Positions 51,168-60,990 of a DNA stretch of 64,000 nt are shown in pieces. Source of the stretch: Hyalangium versicolor (GTDB lineage Bacteria > Myxococcota > Myxococcia > Myxococcales > Myxococcaceae); assembly GCF_020103695.1 (NCBI RefSeq), contig NZ_JAHXBF010000026.1, forward strand, positions 81,393 through 145,392, read 5' to 3'. Each line of letters begins with the position of its first letter. Position 1 is the first letter of the stretch. The notes under the pieces were generated by a model. The model was not told where the DNA came from. It saw only the letters and a list, made by a program, of their open reading frames with translations, and did not search any database. Both the position numbers and the translations under genes were made by a program.

Positions 51168-52589
51168 TCATTCGTCCGATGAGGGGCCTTCCCGGTCCTC
51201 GGGGCCCTCGGGTTCACGCTCGGAGGGGGCGCCCGAGGCCTCGCGCTCCAGCTTGCGGTAGATGGTGCGCGCGGCGATGCCCAGCAGGCGGGCGGCCAGC
51301 GTCTTGTCGCCCTTGGTGTGGCGCAGGGTTTCGTGGATGACCCGGCGCTCGATCTCCTCCATGGGCGTACCAATGGGGATGACGAGCTGGCCGGCTGAGC
51401 CCAGCGGCCCCTTGCGCACGCTCTCAGGCAGATCGCTGGCCTCCAGCACCTCGCCCCGCGCGAGGACGACGGCGCGCTCGACGGCGTGCTCGAGCTCCCG
51501 CACGTTGCCCGGCCAGGCGTAGTTCTCGAGGATGCGCAGGGCCTCCTCGGAGAAGCCGCGCAGCGACTTGCTGTTCTTGGCGGCGAAGCGGCGCAGGAAG
51601 GCGTCCGCCAGCAGGGGGATGTCCTCGCGCCGCGAGGCGAGCGCGGGCACGCGGATCTCCACCACGTTGAGGCGGTAATAGAGATCCTCGCGGAAGCGGC
51701 CCTCGGCCACCTCCTTCTGGAGATCCTTGTTGGTGGCGGCCACCAGGCGCACGTCCACCTTCACCGTCTGCGTGCCGCCCAGTCGTTCGATCTCTCCCTC
51801 CTGGAGCACGCGCAGCAGCTTCACCTGGGCCGACAGAGGCATCTCTCCGACTTCATCCAGGAAGAGGGTGCCGCCGTGGGCGCGCTCGAAGCGGCCCTCG
51901 CGGCGGGCCACGGCACCGGTGTAGGCACCGCGCTCCACACCGAAGAGCTCGGCCTCGAGGATGCTCTCGGGGAGGGCGGCGCAGTTGACGGCGATGAAGG
52001 GGCCCTTGGCGCGGGTGGAGTGCTCATGGAGCGCGCGGGCGGCCAGCTCCTTGCCAGTGCCGGACTCTCCCATGAGGAGCACGGTGGCGGTGGAGGGCGC
52101 GGCCTGGCGCAGGGTGTCCATCATTGCCCGGAAGGCGGGGGACTGGCCCACCATGGCCTTGCCGCCCGAGGCGCCGATCTCGGCCAGCTTCGCCTTGAGG
52201 GACTTGTTCTCGGCGACGAGGGCCTGCTTCTCCAGCGCCTTCTGCACGGCCTTCACCAGGGCGTGGCGCTTGAGGGGCTTGGTGATGAAGTCGTAGGCGC
52301 CGTCCTTCATGGCTGCCACGGCCGTCTCCACCGTGGCGTAGGCCGTCATCAGCACCACCTCCACGTCCGGGCGGATGGTGCGCGCGGCCTTGAGCAGCTC
52401 CTGGCCGTCCATGCCGGGCATCATCAGATCCGTCACCATGACGCTGACCTCGGGCTTGCGCAGCAAGTCCAGGGCTTCGGTGCCGTTGGAGGCGGAGAGC
52501 GTGGCGAGCCCTTCTCGCTGGAAGATGCGGGCGACGGAGTCGAGGTTGGCGCGGTCGTCATCGACGACCAGAACCGTGGTGGTGGTCAT
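51168..52589 (-). CDS. NtrC-family response regulator, sigma-54 activator
   Basis: A 473-residue regulator: receiver domain with phospho-acceptor Asp54 (VTDLMMPGMDG), AAA+ core with Walker A GESGTGKE (174-181) and the sigma-54 contact loop as GAYTGA (221-226), and a C-terminal Fis-type HTH (DKTLAARLLGIAARTIYRKL). It is the last gene before the gsp sigma-54 promoter and is the obvious candidate activator. It is divergent, over 150 bp, from a giant Ser/Thr-His kinase that may supply its phosphate. Both links are inference. Confidence 0.94.
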   Translation of the reverse strand: MTTTTVLVVDDDRANLDSVARIFQREGLATLSASNGTEALDLLRKPEVSVMVTDLMMPGMDGQELLKAARTIRPDVEVVLMTAYATVETAVAAMKDGAYDFITKPLKRHALVKAVQKALEKQALVAENKSLKAKLAEIGASGGKAMVGQSPAFRAMMDTLRQAAPSTATVLLMGESGTGKELAARALHEHSTRAKGPFIAVNCAALPESILEAELFGVERGAYTGAVARREGRFERAHGGTLFLDEVGEMPLSAQVKLLRVLQEGEIERLGGTQTVKVDVRLVAATNKDLQKEVAEGRFREDLYYRLNVVEIRVPALASRREDIPLLADAFLRRFAAKNSKSLRGFSEEALRILENYAWPGNVRELEHAVERAVVLARGEVLEASDLPESVRKGPLGSAGQLVIPIGTPMEEIERRVIHETLRHTKGDKTLAARLLGIAARTIYRKLEREASGAPSEREPEGPEDREGPSSDE

Positions 52590-52739
52590 GGGAGCAGGCC
52601 CTCAATACCACGGCCCTGCAAGTGGCATTCCGGCAAGGTATCATGTTTCACGGCACTGCTCGGAGGATCGCTTCCGTCGCGCGCCCTGTGCGCGTGACCA
52701 TTAGGAGATGAGGCGGGTCTCCAGACTCGCTCGCTCATC

Positions 52740-55700
52740 ATGTTGACCATCCCCGGCTACACCCTGCGAGGCGCCGTCAAGGCTACGGGCTCGAACCTCC
52801 TGTTCCATGTGGTTCGTGATCACGATGGATTGGCGCTGATCCTCAAGACTCCCGCGGTGGTCGCCCCGGGAGCGCGGGAGCTGGAACGATACCGCAGGGA
52901 GTTCACCATCCTGCTGCGCCTGAAGGATGTGCGGGGCGTGGCTCGCGTTCATTCGCTGGAGCTGCTCGAGGATCGGCCCCTGCTCCTCTTGGAGTCCGTG
53001 GAGGGGGCCGCCTTGTCCGAGCTGACGGGGCGGCCGCTCGAGGTGTCCCGGGCCCTGGATCTGGGCATCTCCCTGGTCTCGACGCTGGCCGTGCTCCATC
53101 GGCGGGGGGTGATCCACAAGGACGTCAAGCCTGCCAACGTCATCGTCACGCCCTCGGGCGAGACGTGTCTGATCGACTTCGGACTGGCGAGCCTGCAGCT
53201 CGTGGAGCACGTGGAGGCGTCCCCCGCCTCGCTGGTGGAGGGCACGCTGGCCTACATGTCTCCGGAGCAGACCGGGCGGATGAACCGCTCGGTGGACTAC
53301 CGCACGGATCTGTACTCGCTGGGCGTCACCCTCTACGAGTTGCTGGCGGGCAGCCGCCCCTTTCATGGGCGGGATGCGCTGGAGTGGTTTCATGCCCACA
53401 TGGCGGTGGTGCCGCCGCCGCTGGGGGAGCGGGTGCCGGGCCTGCCGCCGGTGCTGTCCGCCATCGTGGCGAAGCTGCTGGCCAAGGTCGCGGAGGAGCG
53501 CTACCAGAGCGCCGAGGGGTTGAAGGCGGATCTCGATCGGTGCCAGGAGAGCCTGCGCCGCGGCGTGCACGAGGACTTCCCCATCGGGGTGCACGACTTC
53601 TCCAGCCGCTTCCAGTTGCCTCAGCGCTTGTACGGGAGGGATGCGCACGCCGCCCAGTTGCTGCAGAGCTTCGAGCGCGTGGGGCGGGCGGGCCGGCCGG
53701 AGTTGGTGCTCGTCCGAGGCTATGCCGGCATTGGCAAGTCCTCGGTGGTGCACGAACTGCACAAGCCTGTGGTGCGGCAGCGCGGCTTCTTCCTCACCGG
53801 CAAGTTCGATCAGCTCCAGCGGGACATTCCCTACGCGACGCTGGCGCAGGCCATCCGGGGGCTGACGCAGCAGTTGCTCGCGAGCACGGATGAGGAACTG
53901 GCCCGCTGGAGCGAGCAACTGAAGGAGTCGTGGGACGGCAACGGGCAGCTCCTCGTGAACCTGGTGCCGCAGTTGGAGCTCGTTGCCGGCAAGCAACCGC
54001 CCGTGCAGGAGCTGCCCCCAGCGCAGGAGCAGCACCGCTTCAACGCCGTGTTCCGCAGGTTCCTGGGCGTCTTCGCCACGCCGGAGCACCCGCTGGTCAT
54101 CTTCCTGGATGATCTGCAGTGGGTGGATGTGGCGAGCCTCCAGCTGATCCAGCACCTGCTCACGCACCCGGAGACGCCGCCGGTGTTGTGGATCGGCGCC
54201 TACCGGGACAACGAAGTCGATGCCGCCCACCCGCTGGAGCAGGCACTGGCGGTGATCCGCAAGAGCGGCACGCGGACCACGGAGCTCCAGCTCGAGCCCC
54301 TGGGGCTCGAAGAGGTGAGGCAGCTCGTCACGGATACCCTGCCAGGAGCCAGCTCGGAGCTCGTACAGACGCTCTCGGGGGTGGTGTTGGAGAAGACGGG
54401 GGGCAATCCCTTCTTCCTGCTGCAGTTCATGCAGACGCTCAACCAGGACGGGCTCCTGGTACGTACGTCCGAGGGCGTGTGGCGCTGGGATGCCGAGGGA
54501 GGGCGAGCGAAGGGCTACTCGGACAACGTCGTCGACTTCATGGTGGGCAAGCTGCGGCAGCTGCCCTCGGGGACCCAGCACCTGTTGCGGCGTGCGGCGT
54601 GCGTGGGGAACTCGTTCTCGCTCCCGTTCCTGCATGTCATCTCCGACATGGTGGATGCCGCTGAGGTGGAGCAGGGGCTCGAGGCCGCGCTCCAGGAAGG
54701 CATGCTGGTGCGCGCCGGCCCGGATCAGTACCGCTTCCTCCATGACCGCATCCAGCAGGCGGCCTATGCCCTCATCCCCGAGGAGGATCGCAAGGCTGTG
54801 CACCTGCGCATCGGCCGGCTCCTGCTGGAGAGCGTCCCTCCCGAGGCCCTCTCGGAGCGGCTCTTCAGCATCGTGAGCCAGCTCAACGCCGGCGCGGGGC
54901 TGATCCTCGATCCCGAGGAGCGCCACCGCCTGGCCCGTCTGAACGCCGATGCAGGCCGCAAGGCCAAGCTGTCGACTGCGTTCCGCTCAGCCATCACGTA
55001 CTTCACGATGGCCTTCCAGCTCCTGCCGGGGGACCCGTGGAAGACCGATCCCCCGCTGGCTTATGCGCTCCGGCTCGAGCTGGCCAATTGCGAGTTCATG
55101 AGCGGCAACGCCGCCGAGGCTCGCCGCATGGTGGAGGAGCTGCTCACGCGGGCGCGCACGCGCGCGGAGGTGGGAGGCGCCTACCGCCTCAAGAGCGTGC
55201 TCCTCATCGCCGCCGGCCAGTTCCAGGATGCCGCGGAGTGCCTCCTCGAGTGCCTGGCGCAGATGGGCATGCCCATGTCGCTGCGTCCCACCTGGGAGGA
55301 GGTGAAGGCCGCCAACGACGAGGTCTGGGCCGTGCTGGGGGACAGGCCTATCGAGAGCCTCATCGAGCTGCCGCGCATGGTGGACCCGGACATGGAGGCG
55401 CTGATGAACGTCCTCAGCAACCTCTTCCTGCCGGCCTACCTCGTCGATCACCGCCTGCTCACGCTGAACCTGTGCAAGATGATCGTGATCCTGCTGCGGC
55501 ACGGGAACACGGCCGCGGCGGCGCACGCGTATGCCTGGTACGGCATGGTGCTGGGGCCCATGTTCCGGCGGTACCGCGAGGCCTATGCCTTCGGCAAGCT
55601 GGCCTGCGAGCTCGTCGAGCGCAACGACGTGGCCGCCCTGCGAGGCAAGGTGCGCTACATCATGGAGGTCCTCAGCACCTGGACACAGCCACTGCCGCGC

Positions 55701-58022
55701 TCCCAGGAGGCCATCCAGCGAGCGCTCCACCACGCGCTCCAGGCGAGTGATCTCCAGATCGCTTGCTACTGCAGCTACCACGCGGTGACGTACCGGCTGG
55801 GAATCGGGCTGGATCTCGAGGAGGTCTTCCAGGACGCGGGAGCGCGCCTCTCGTTCGTGCGCAAGGTGGGCTTCCAGGACGTGCAGTACATCATCCAGCA
55901 CATGCAGGCCTACGTGCAGAACCTGCGCGGACTCTCGCGCGAGTTCGGCTCGTTGAGCTGGGAGGAGTTCGACGCGGAGGCGTTCGAGAACGCATCGATT
56001 CCCTCCCGCCTGACCACGATGTGGTGCTGGTACTGGAGCTACAAGATGCAGGCGCGCTACATGTGCGGCGCCTACACCGAGGCCATGGAGGCAGGAGCCC
56101 GGGCCATCGAGTTCAAGTGGTCCTCGATGGGGCAGCTCCAGCTTCGGGATCTCCACCTCTTCCATGCGCTGACCCTGGCGGCCTGCTTCGGCTCGCTATC
56201 TCCCGACGAGCAGCGCCAGGCCCTCGAGGACATCCAGCAGGATCAACAGCAGTTGTCCGAGTGGGCGGGCTTCTCGCCCTGGACGTTCCGCGCGCCCGAA
56301 CGCATGGTGTCCGCGGAGCTGGCGCGCATCACTGGCCGGAACGACGATGCCGTCCTCGCGTACGAGGAAGCGTTCCAGGCGGCTCGCGAGTATGACTTCA
56401 TCCAGTACGTGGCTTTGGCCAGCGAGCTCGCGGCCCGGTACTGGCAGCAGCGGCGGATCCCCACCATCGCGGACACCTATGCGCGGCGGGCCCGGGATGC
56501 GTACCTGCAATGGGGTGCCCGGGGAAAGGCGCGGCACTTGAGCGCGCAGTGGCCCCACCTGGCCTCGGTTCCCGCCTTCGTCGAGGGCAGCATCACGGAC
56601 ACGGACTCGACGCAGATCGACGCCCTCACCGTGGTCAAGGCGCAGCAGGCCATCTCCGGAGAGATCGTCCTCGAGCGGTTGGCGTCCACCCTGCTGCGGG
56701 TCGCCATCGAGAACGCGGGTGCCCAGCGTGGGGCTCTTCTGCTGCCGCACGGGAACAAGCTCCTGGTCGAGGCGGTGTCGAGCGCCACGGGGGATGGCCC
56801 GGGGGCAGAGCCGGACGACTCCCTGCTGCCGTGGACCCTCCTCGCGTACGTCAAGCGCACGCGTGAGCACGTGCTCATCGGAGATGCCTCGCAGCCCCAC
56901 CCCTTCTCGGGGGATGAGTGGTTCAAGCGCGGCGGTGCCCGCTCCGTGCTCTGTCTGCCGCTGCTTCGCCAGGAGGAGTTCCACGGCGCGCTGTTCCTGG
57001 AGAACAGCCTGGCGACCGACGCCTTCACCCCGGCGCGCATCTCCCTGCTGGGCCACCTGGCCTCCCAGGCGGCGATCTCCATCGAGAATGCCCGGCTCTA
57101 TGCCGAGGTTCAGCGCGCGGAGGTGGCCTTGCGCCAGGCCAATGACGAGCTGGAGCGGCGCGTGGAGGAGCGCACCCGGGAGCTCAAGCAAACGCAGGCG
57201 CAGCTGATGGATACGGCCCGCGCGGCGGGCATGGCCGAGGTGGCCGCCAACGTGCTCCACAACGTGGGCAACGTCCTGACCAGCGCGATGATCAACCTGC
57301 AGATGATGCGCAGGAAGGCGGATGCCTCACGTGTGGGCCGGCTCGAGCAGGTGGTGGCCATGCTCAAGGAGCACCAGGACGATCTGGCGGGCTTCTTCAC
57401 GCGCGATGCTCGGGGCACCACGCTGGCGAATTATCTCTCCGGCCTGTCGCGGGAGCTCCAGCGAGACCATGCCTCGCTCCAGGAAGACATGGGGGCGATG
57501 GACAAGCACCTGGAGCACATCCGCGCCATCATCCGGGTCCAACAGAACCACGCCGCCGTTTCGCTCGTCACGGAGGAGTGCGATCTGGGGCAGCTCATCG
57601 GCGAGGCCCTGAGCATCCAGATGCCGACCCTGAAGCGCAACAGCATCACCGTCACCCAGGAGCTGGCCTCGCTGCCCAAGGTGCACCTGGAGAAGCACAA
57701 GGTGCTGCAGATCCTCATCAACCTCTTCAGCAACGCGAAGAACGCGATGAGCGGTGTGGGCGACGAGCAGCGCCGGCTGCACGTGAAGCTCGAGGCAGCG
57801 GGGAACAGGGCGCGCATCCAGGTGGTGGACAACGGCGTTGGTATCTCCCCGGAGGTTCGCTCCCGGCTCTTCTCGCAAGGCTTCACCACGCGCGAGGGGG
57901 GCCATGGCCTGGGGTTGCACTCGAGCGCGCTGGCGGCCCGGCAGTTGGGCGGCCTTCTCACCCTGGAGAGCGAAGGGCCCGGCAAGGGCGCCACCGCCAC
58001 TCTGGAGATTCCGCTCACCTAG
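52740..58022 (+). CDS. Trifunctional Ser/Thr kinase, ATPase and sensor histidine kinase
   Basis: A 1760-residue cytoplasmic signalling protein. Order: Ser/Thr protein kinase (about 5-280) with catalytic Lys36, HKD at 126-128 and DFG at 146-148; AAA/STAND-type ATPase (Walker A GYAGIGKSS around Lys333); a long helical TPR-like region (about 680-1250); GAF domain (about 1307-1455); coiled coil; and a histidine kinase end with phospho-acceptor His1507 (LHNVGN), N box LFSNAKNAM and G boxes DNGVGI and HGLGL. Myxobacteria encode many such proteins. It is divergent from the NtrC-type regulator. No clear ribosome site precedes the ATG at 52740, but homology begins there. Confidence 0.94.
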   Translation: MLTIPGYTLRGAVKATGSNLLFHVVRDHDGLALILKTPAVVAPGARELERYRREFTILLRLKDVRGVARVHSLELLEDRPLLLLESVEGAALSELTGRPLEVSRALDLGISLVSTLAVLHRRGVIHKDVKPANVIVTPSGETCLIDFGLASLQLVEHVEASPASLVEGTLAYMSPEQTGRMNRSVDYRTDLYSLGVTLYELLAGSRPFHGRDALEWFHAHMAVVPPPLGERVPGLPPVLSAIVAKLLAKVAEERYQSAEGLKADLDRCQESLRRGVHEDFPIGVHDFSSRFQLPQRLYGRDAHAAQLLQSFERVGRAGRPELVLVRGYAGIGKSSVVHELHKPVVRQRGFFLTGKFDQLQRDIPYATLAQAIRGLTQQLLASTDEELARWSEQLKESWDGNGQLLVNLVPQLELVAGKQPPVQELPPAQEQHRFNAVFRRFLGVFATPEHPLVIFLDDLQWVDVASLQLIQHLLTHPETPPVLWIGAYRDNEVDAAHPLEQALAVIRKSGTRTTELQLEPLGLEEVRQLVTDTLPGASSELVQTLSGVVLEKTGGNPFFLLQFMQTLNQDGLLVRTSEGVWRWDAEGGRAKGYSDNVVDFMVGKLRQLPSGTQHLLRRAACVGNSFSLPFLHVISDMVDAAEVEQGLEAALQEGMLVRAGPDQYRFLHDRIQQAAYALIPEEDRKAVHLRIGRLLLESVPPEALSERLFSIVSQLNAGAGLILDPEERHRLARLNADAGRKAKLSTAFRSAITYFTMAFQLLPGDPWKTDPPLAYALRLELANCEFMSGNAAEARRMVEELLTRARTRAEVGGAYRLKSVLLIAAGQFQDAAECLLECLAQMGMPMSLRPTWEEVKAANDEVWAVLGDRPIESLIELPRMVDPDMEALMNVLSNLFLPAYLVDHRLLTLNLCKMIVILLRHGNTAAAAHAYAWYGMVLGPMFRRYREAYAFGKLACELVERNDVAALRGKVRYIMEVLSTWTQPLPRSQEAIQRALHHALQASDLQIACYCSYHAVTYRLGIGLDLEEVFQDAGARLSFVRKVGFQDVQYIIQHMQAYVQNLRGLSREFGSLSWEEFDAEAFENASIPSRLTTMWCWYWSYKMQARYMCGAYTEAMEAGARAIEFKWSSMGQLQLRDLHLFHALTLAACFGSLSPDEQRQALEDIQQDQQQLSEWAGFSPWTFRAPERMVSAELARITGRNDDAVLAYEEAFQAAREYDFIQYVALASELAARYWQQRRIPTIADTYARRARDAYLQWGARGKARHLSAQWPHLASVPAFVEGSITDTDSTQIDALTVVKAQQAISGEIVLERLASTLLRVAIENAGAQRGALLLPHGNKLLVEAVSSATGDGPGAEPDDSLLPWTLLAYVKRTREHVLIGDASQPHPFSGDEWFKRGGARSVLCLPLLRQEEFHGALFLENSLATDAFTPARISLLGHLASQAAISIENARLYAEVQRAEVALRQANDELERRVEERTRELKQTQAQLMDTARAAGMAEVAANVLHNVGNVLTSAMINLQMMRRKADASRVGRLEQVVAMLKEHQDDLAGFFTRDARGTTLANYLSGLSRELQRDHASLQEDMGAMDKHLEHIRAIIRVQQNHAAVSLVTEECDLGQLIGEALSIQMPTLKRNSITVTQELASLPKVHLEKHKVLQILINLFSNAKNAMSGVGDEQRRLHVKLEAAGNRARIQVVDNGVGISPEVRSRLFSQGFTTREGGHGLGLHSSALAARQLGGLLTLESEGPGKGATATLEIPLT

Positions 58023-58175
58023 GCGCACGCGGAACAGCGCTGGACGTGACGGGGCTTTCACTGATGGTCGTTGACGCGTCGTGCGTTCTCCTCAACGAGG
58101 CGCCGCTGCTCGACCCTGGGCGACGTCGCTCGCTAACATTCACTGCCGCGAGCCAGCTGGCGTGGGAGAGCGCTC

Positions 58176-59315
58176 TTGAAGGTCGATCAGAAGGCCTGGA
58201 CCCGAGAGGATGGCTGGCGCGACACCGCACAGGCGGGCGTGGGAGCGAGCGCGCAGTGGGTGCTGATGTTCGGTTCACGCGCGCGGATGCAGGAGCCCTC
58301 GGTCCTCCAGCAGGTCCGTGCCTGGTATCCCGAGGCCATCCTTGTGGGGTGCTCCACCGCTGGGGAGATTCACGGGACTGCTGTTAGCGACGACTCGCTC
58401 GTGGTGACAGCGGTGGCGTTCGAGCGCACCCGAATCCGGTTGGCACAGGCTCGGGTGGAGTCCATGGAGGAGAGCCAGGCGGCGGGGGCGTCCCTGGCCC
58501 GCTCCCTGCTGCAGCCTGGACTGGCCCATGTCCTGGTCCTGTCGGATGGGCTGAAGGTGAACGGCACCGAGCTCGTGCGCGGCCTGCGCGCCAACCTGCC
58601 CGAGACGGTGGGGATGACGGGAGGGCTCGCCGGGGATGGTCCGGACTTCCAGCACACGGTGGTGTGCGTCAATGGCCTGCCCGCCGAGGGCCAGGTTGCG
58701 GCGGTGGGCTTCTATGGCGAGCGGCTGCGCATTGGCTACGGGTCGCTCGGGGGGTGGGATGCCTTTGGACCGGAGCGCCTCATCACCCGTTCTCGGAGCA
58801 ACGTGCTCTACGAGCTCGATGGGCGATCCGCGCTGGAGCTCTACAAGCAATACCTGGGAGAGCACGCAGCGGAGCTCCCGGCTGCCGCCCTGCGTTTCCC
58901 CTTGGCCCTGCGCAGCGAGAAGGAGGGCTCCGGCGTGGTGCGTACCGTCCTGAGTATCGACGAGAAGGAGCAGAGCATGACCTTCGCTGGCGACATGCCG
59001 CAGGGCAGCTATGCGCGCCTGATGAAGGCGAACTTCGACCGCCTCATCGATGGAGCTGCCGGGGCGGCGCGCGCCGGGCTCGAGCGGCTGGGCAGCTTCC
59101 AGCCTGAGCTGGCGGTGCTGATCAGCTGCGTGGGGCGCAAGCTGGTGCTCAAGCAGCGCGTGGAGGAGGAGGTGGAAGCGGTGCGGGAGGTGCTCGGGCC
59201 GAGGCCGACGCTGACCGGTTTCTACTCGTATGGAGAAATCTGCCCGCACGGAGCGGTTACCCACTGCGAGCTCCACAACCAGACCATGACCATCACGGCA
59301 TTCAGCGAATCGTGA
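58176..59315 (+). CDS. FIST-domain sensory protein
   Basis: A 379-residue protein with FIST N (about 25-215) and FIST C (about 220-365) domains; typical segments are VGCSTAGEI near the N-terminus and GFYSYGEICPHG near the end. FIST domains are predicted small-ligand sensors, perhaps for amino acids, usually coupled to signal transduction proteins. The TTG at 58176 follows GGGAGAG and is the best start. Its stop overlaps the start of the histidine kinase by 4 bp, so the two probably act as sensor and transmitter. The 153 bp before it shows no clear signal. Confidence 0.9.
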   Translation: MKVDQKAWTREDGWRDTAQAGVGASAQWVLMFGSRARMQEPSVLQQVRAWYPEAILVGCSTAGEIHGTAVSDDSLVVTAVAFERTRIRLAQARVESMEESQAAGASLARSLLQPGLAHVLVLSDGLKVNGTELVRGLRANLPETVGMTGGLAGDGPDFQHTVVCVNGLPAEGQVAAVGFYGERLRIGYGSLGGWDAFGPERLITRSRSNVLYELDGRSALELYKQYLGEHAAELPAAALRFPLALRSEKEGSGVVRTVLSIDEKEQSMTFAGDMPQGSYARLMKANFDRLIDGAAGAARAGLERLGSFQPELAVLISCVGRKLVLKQRVEEEVEAVREVLGPRPTLTGFYSYGEICPHGAVTHCELHNQTMTITAFSES

Positions 59316-60415
59316 GCTACCACAAGCTGCTCGAGCGACAGCTGCGGCGATTCTTCGGGAGCCTGGAGCAGGTACCGTCCGGGCTGGAGCCCTTTCTGTC
59401 CGCGGTGGATGAGGCCTACCGGGCCGCGGATGAGGACCGGCTCTCGATCGAGCGCTCCCTGGAGCTGATGTCCCGTGAGCTGACGGAGCGGAACGATCAG
59501 CTGCGTGGCGAGCTGGCGGGCCGCCAGCTCATCGAGGAGGCGCTGCTCCAGGAGAAGGCGGAGCAGGCGGCGCTGTTCCGCAAGCTCGAGGAGACGCACT
59601 GCCAGCTCCTGCAGTCGGAGAAGATGGCTTCGATCGGGCAGCTCGCCGCGGGGTTGGCTCACGAGATCAACAACCCCATCGGGTTCGTGACGAGCAACGT
59701 CGGCTCCTTGCGCACCTATGTGCTGGACCTGTTGAAGGTCATCGACGCCTTCGAGGCGGAGAAGGGCGGATTGGGGGAGAGCGCGCGGAGGCGTATCGAC
59801 ACGCTCGAGGAGCAGGTGGAGCTGGCGCTCATCCGCGAGGACTCCATGCCGGTGCTGGACGAGTGCGCGGAGGGGCTGCGCCGGGTGCGGCAGATCATCC
59901 GGGATCTGACGGAGTTCTCGCGCATGGACGAGGCGCGGTGGCATCGGGCGGATCTGCACAGGGGGCTCGAGAGCACGCTGAACATCGTGCACAACGAAGT
60001 GCGCCATGTGGCGGATGTCATCAAGGAGTACGGAGAGCTGCCGGAGGTGGAGTGCCTGCCGTCCCAGCTCAATCAGGTGTTCCTGAACCTGCTGGTCAAC
60101 GCCGCGCAGGCCATCAAGGGCAAGCGAGGCACCATCACCGTGAGGACGGGCCGGAGAGATGGCGATCACGTCTTCGTCGAGATCTCCGACAACGGAGAGG
60201 GGATTGCACCCGAGCACCTGAATCGGATTTTCGATCCGTTCTTCACCACGAAGCCGGTGGGGCAGGGCACGGGTCTGGGGTTGGCACTTTCGTACGGAAT
60301 CGTCGCGCGGCACCACGGCGGTATCGAGGTGGATTCCACGCCTGGAGTGGGCACCCGGTTCCGGGTGGTGCTGCCGATCCGGCAGAGCGCCGAGACAGCG
60401 TCGGCACCGGCCTGA
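59312..60415 (+). CDS. Soluble sensor histidine kinase
   Basis: A 367-residue histidine kinase with no transmembrane helix. It starts with GTG inside the FIST stop region. A coiled coil (about 45-100) leads to the DHp domain with His117 (LAHEINNPIGF), then N box NLLVNAAQAI, G1 SDNGEGI, F box FDPFFTTK and G2 GTGLGL. Coupling to the FIST gene suggests the FIST protein provides the input. No response regulator is adjacent; the nearest is the NtrC-type protein at 51168-52589. Confidence 0.94.
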   Translation: MSYHKLLERQLRRFFGSLEQVPSGLEPFLSAVDEAYRAADEDRLSIERSLELMSRELTERNDQLRGELAGRQLIEEALLQEKAEQAALFRKLEETHCQLLQSEKMASIGQLAAGLAHEINNPIGFVTSNVGSLRTYVLDLLKVIDAFEAEKGGLGESARRRIDTLEEQVELALIREDSMPVLDECAEGLRRVRQIIRDLTEFSRMDEARWHRADLHRGLESTLNIVHNEVRHVADVIKEYGELPEVECLPSQLNQVFLNLLVNAAQAIKGKRGTITVRTGRRDGDHVFVEISDNGEGIAPEHLNRIFDPFFTTKPVGQGTGLGLALSYGIVARHHGGIEVDSTPGVGTRFRVVLPIRQSAETASAPA

Positions 60416-60436
60416 GGGGCAGGGGGAGCCTGCCCC
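60416..60436 (+). terminator. Hairpin after the FIST-histidine kinase operon
   Basis: GGGGCAGG (60416-60423) and CCTGCCCC (60429-60436) form a perfect 8-bp stem with a five-base loop, starting right at the kinase stop. No T tract. The next 90 bp show nothing else. Confidence 0.6.
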
Positions 60437-60526
60437 GAATCTCTCGGGTAGAGCCCCTCTCTCGTGCTGGCAGAGGGCCGTCATTTCACTCACCGGGAGT
60501 GGGCCCGGTTATTTCTTGCACTTGGA

Positions 60527-60769
60527 TCAGGTGGACTGCTGGGACTTGAGCGCCTCCAGGAGCAGGTTCATCTGGTCCACGGGGATGCCCTTGAAGTCCA
60601 GCACGCCGGTGCTCTTGTCGTTGCGCACGGCCAGCTTGACGCGTGTGCCCTTGCCCTTGGGGAAGCGGGCGAGGACGGCGTTGCTGTACTGCTCGGCGCG
60701 CTTTCTCAAGATCGTCTCCACTCCTTCGCTCTCCGCGCCTACCGAGATAAGTTCTAAGCCGGCCTCCAC
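60527..60769 (-). CDS. Small ORF, probably the 3' part of a disrupted gene
   Basis: An 80-residue open frame opening with GTG inside the transposase remnant. From about residue 10 it reads as a plausible Lys/Arg-rich protein (AVLARFPKGKGTRVKLAVRN). I do not recognise it. Because its first residues come from the transposase sequence in another frame, it looks like the C-terminal part of a gene cut by an insertion, kept open by chance. Whether it is expressed is unknown. Confidence 0.45.
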   Translation of the reverse strand: MEAGLELISVGAESEGVETILRKRAEQYSNAVLARFPKGKGTRVKLAVRNDKSTGVLDFKGIPVDQMNLLLEALKSQQST

Positions 60770-60965
60770 ACCTGCCGCACGCGAACACGTCGAGGGCGAA
60801 CGTCCTGCGCATCAGCGCGGCTCAGTCCAAACGGGATGTGCGCTTCTTCCTCGGCTCCTCCACCGTCGCGGCAAAGGCGAGGCTCTCCTCCTCCAGCACC
60901 GGCTTCGCACCCGCTTGAGGAAACGGTGCCGCGCCAGGCCTGAGCGTACGGGCGGCCGGTAGGGC
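60752..60965 (-). pseudogene. Decayed IS91-type transposase remnant
   Basis: One minus-strand frame reads LEEESLAFAATVEEPRKKR, then RLD, an in-frame TGA at 60824-60822, then AALMRRTFALDVFACGRCGG. The last part is the characteristic C-terminal region of IS91-family transposases, where the stop replaces the Trp of an RLDWAALMRR-type sequence. Another TGA in the same frame at 60968-60966 bounds the upstream side. Only about 70 codons of the 3' end remain, with a nonsense mutation, so it is inactive. Confidence 0.7.
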
Positions 60966-60990
60966 TCACCGGCCTGGGGCTGGGACGCGG

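Noticed and set aside
52701..54926. 741-codon minus-strand open frame opposite the giant kinase gene
   Set aside because: Antisense shadow of high-GC coding sequence: Arg/His/Leu-rich, no motif, lies entirely over the Ser/Thr kinase and ATPase domains.
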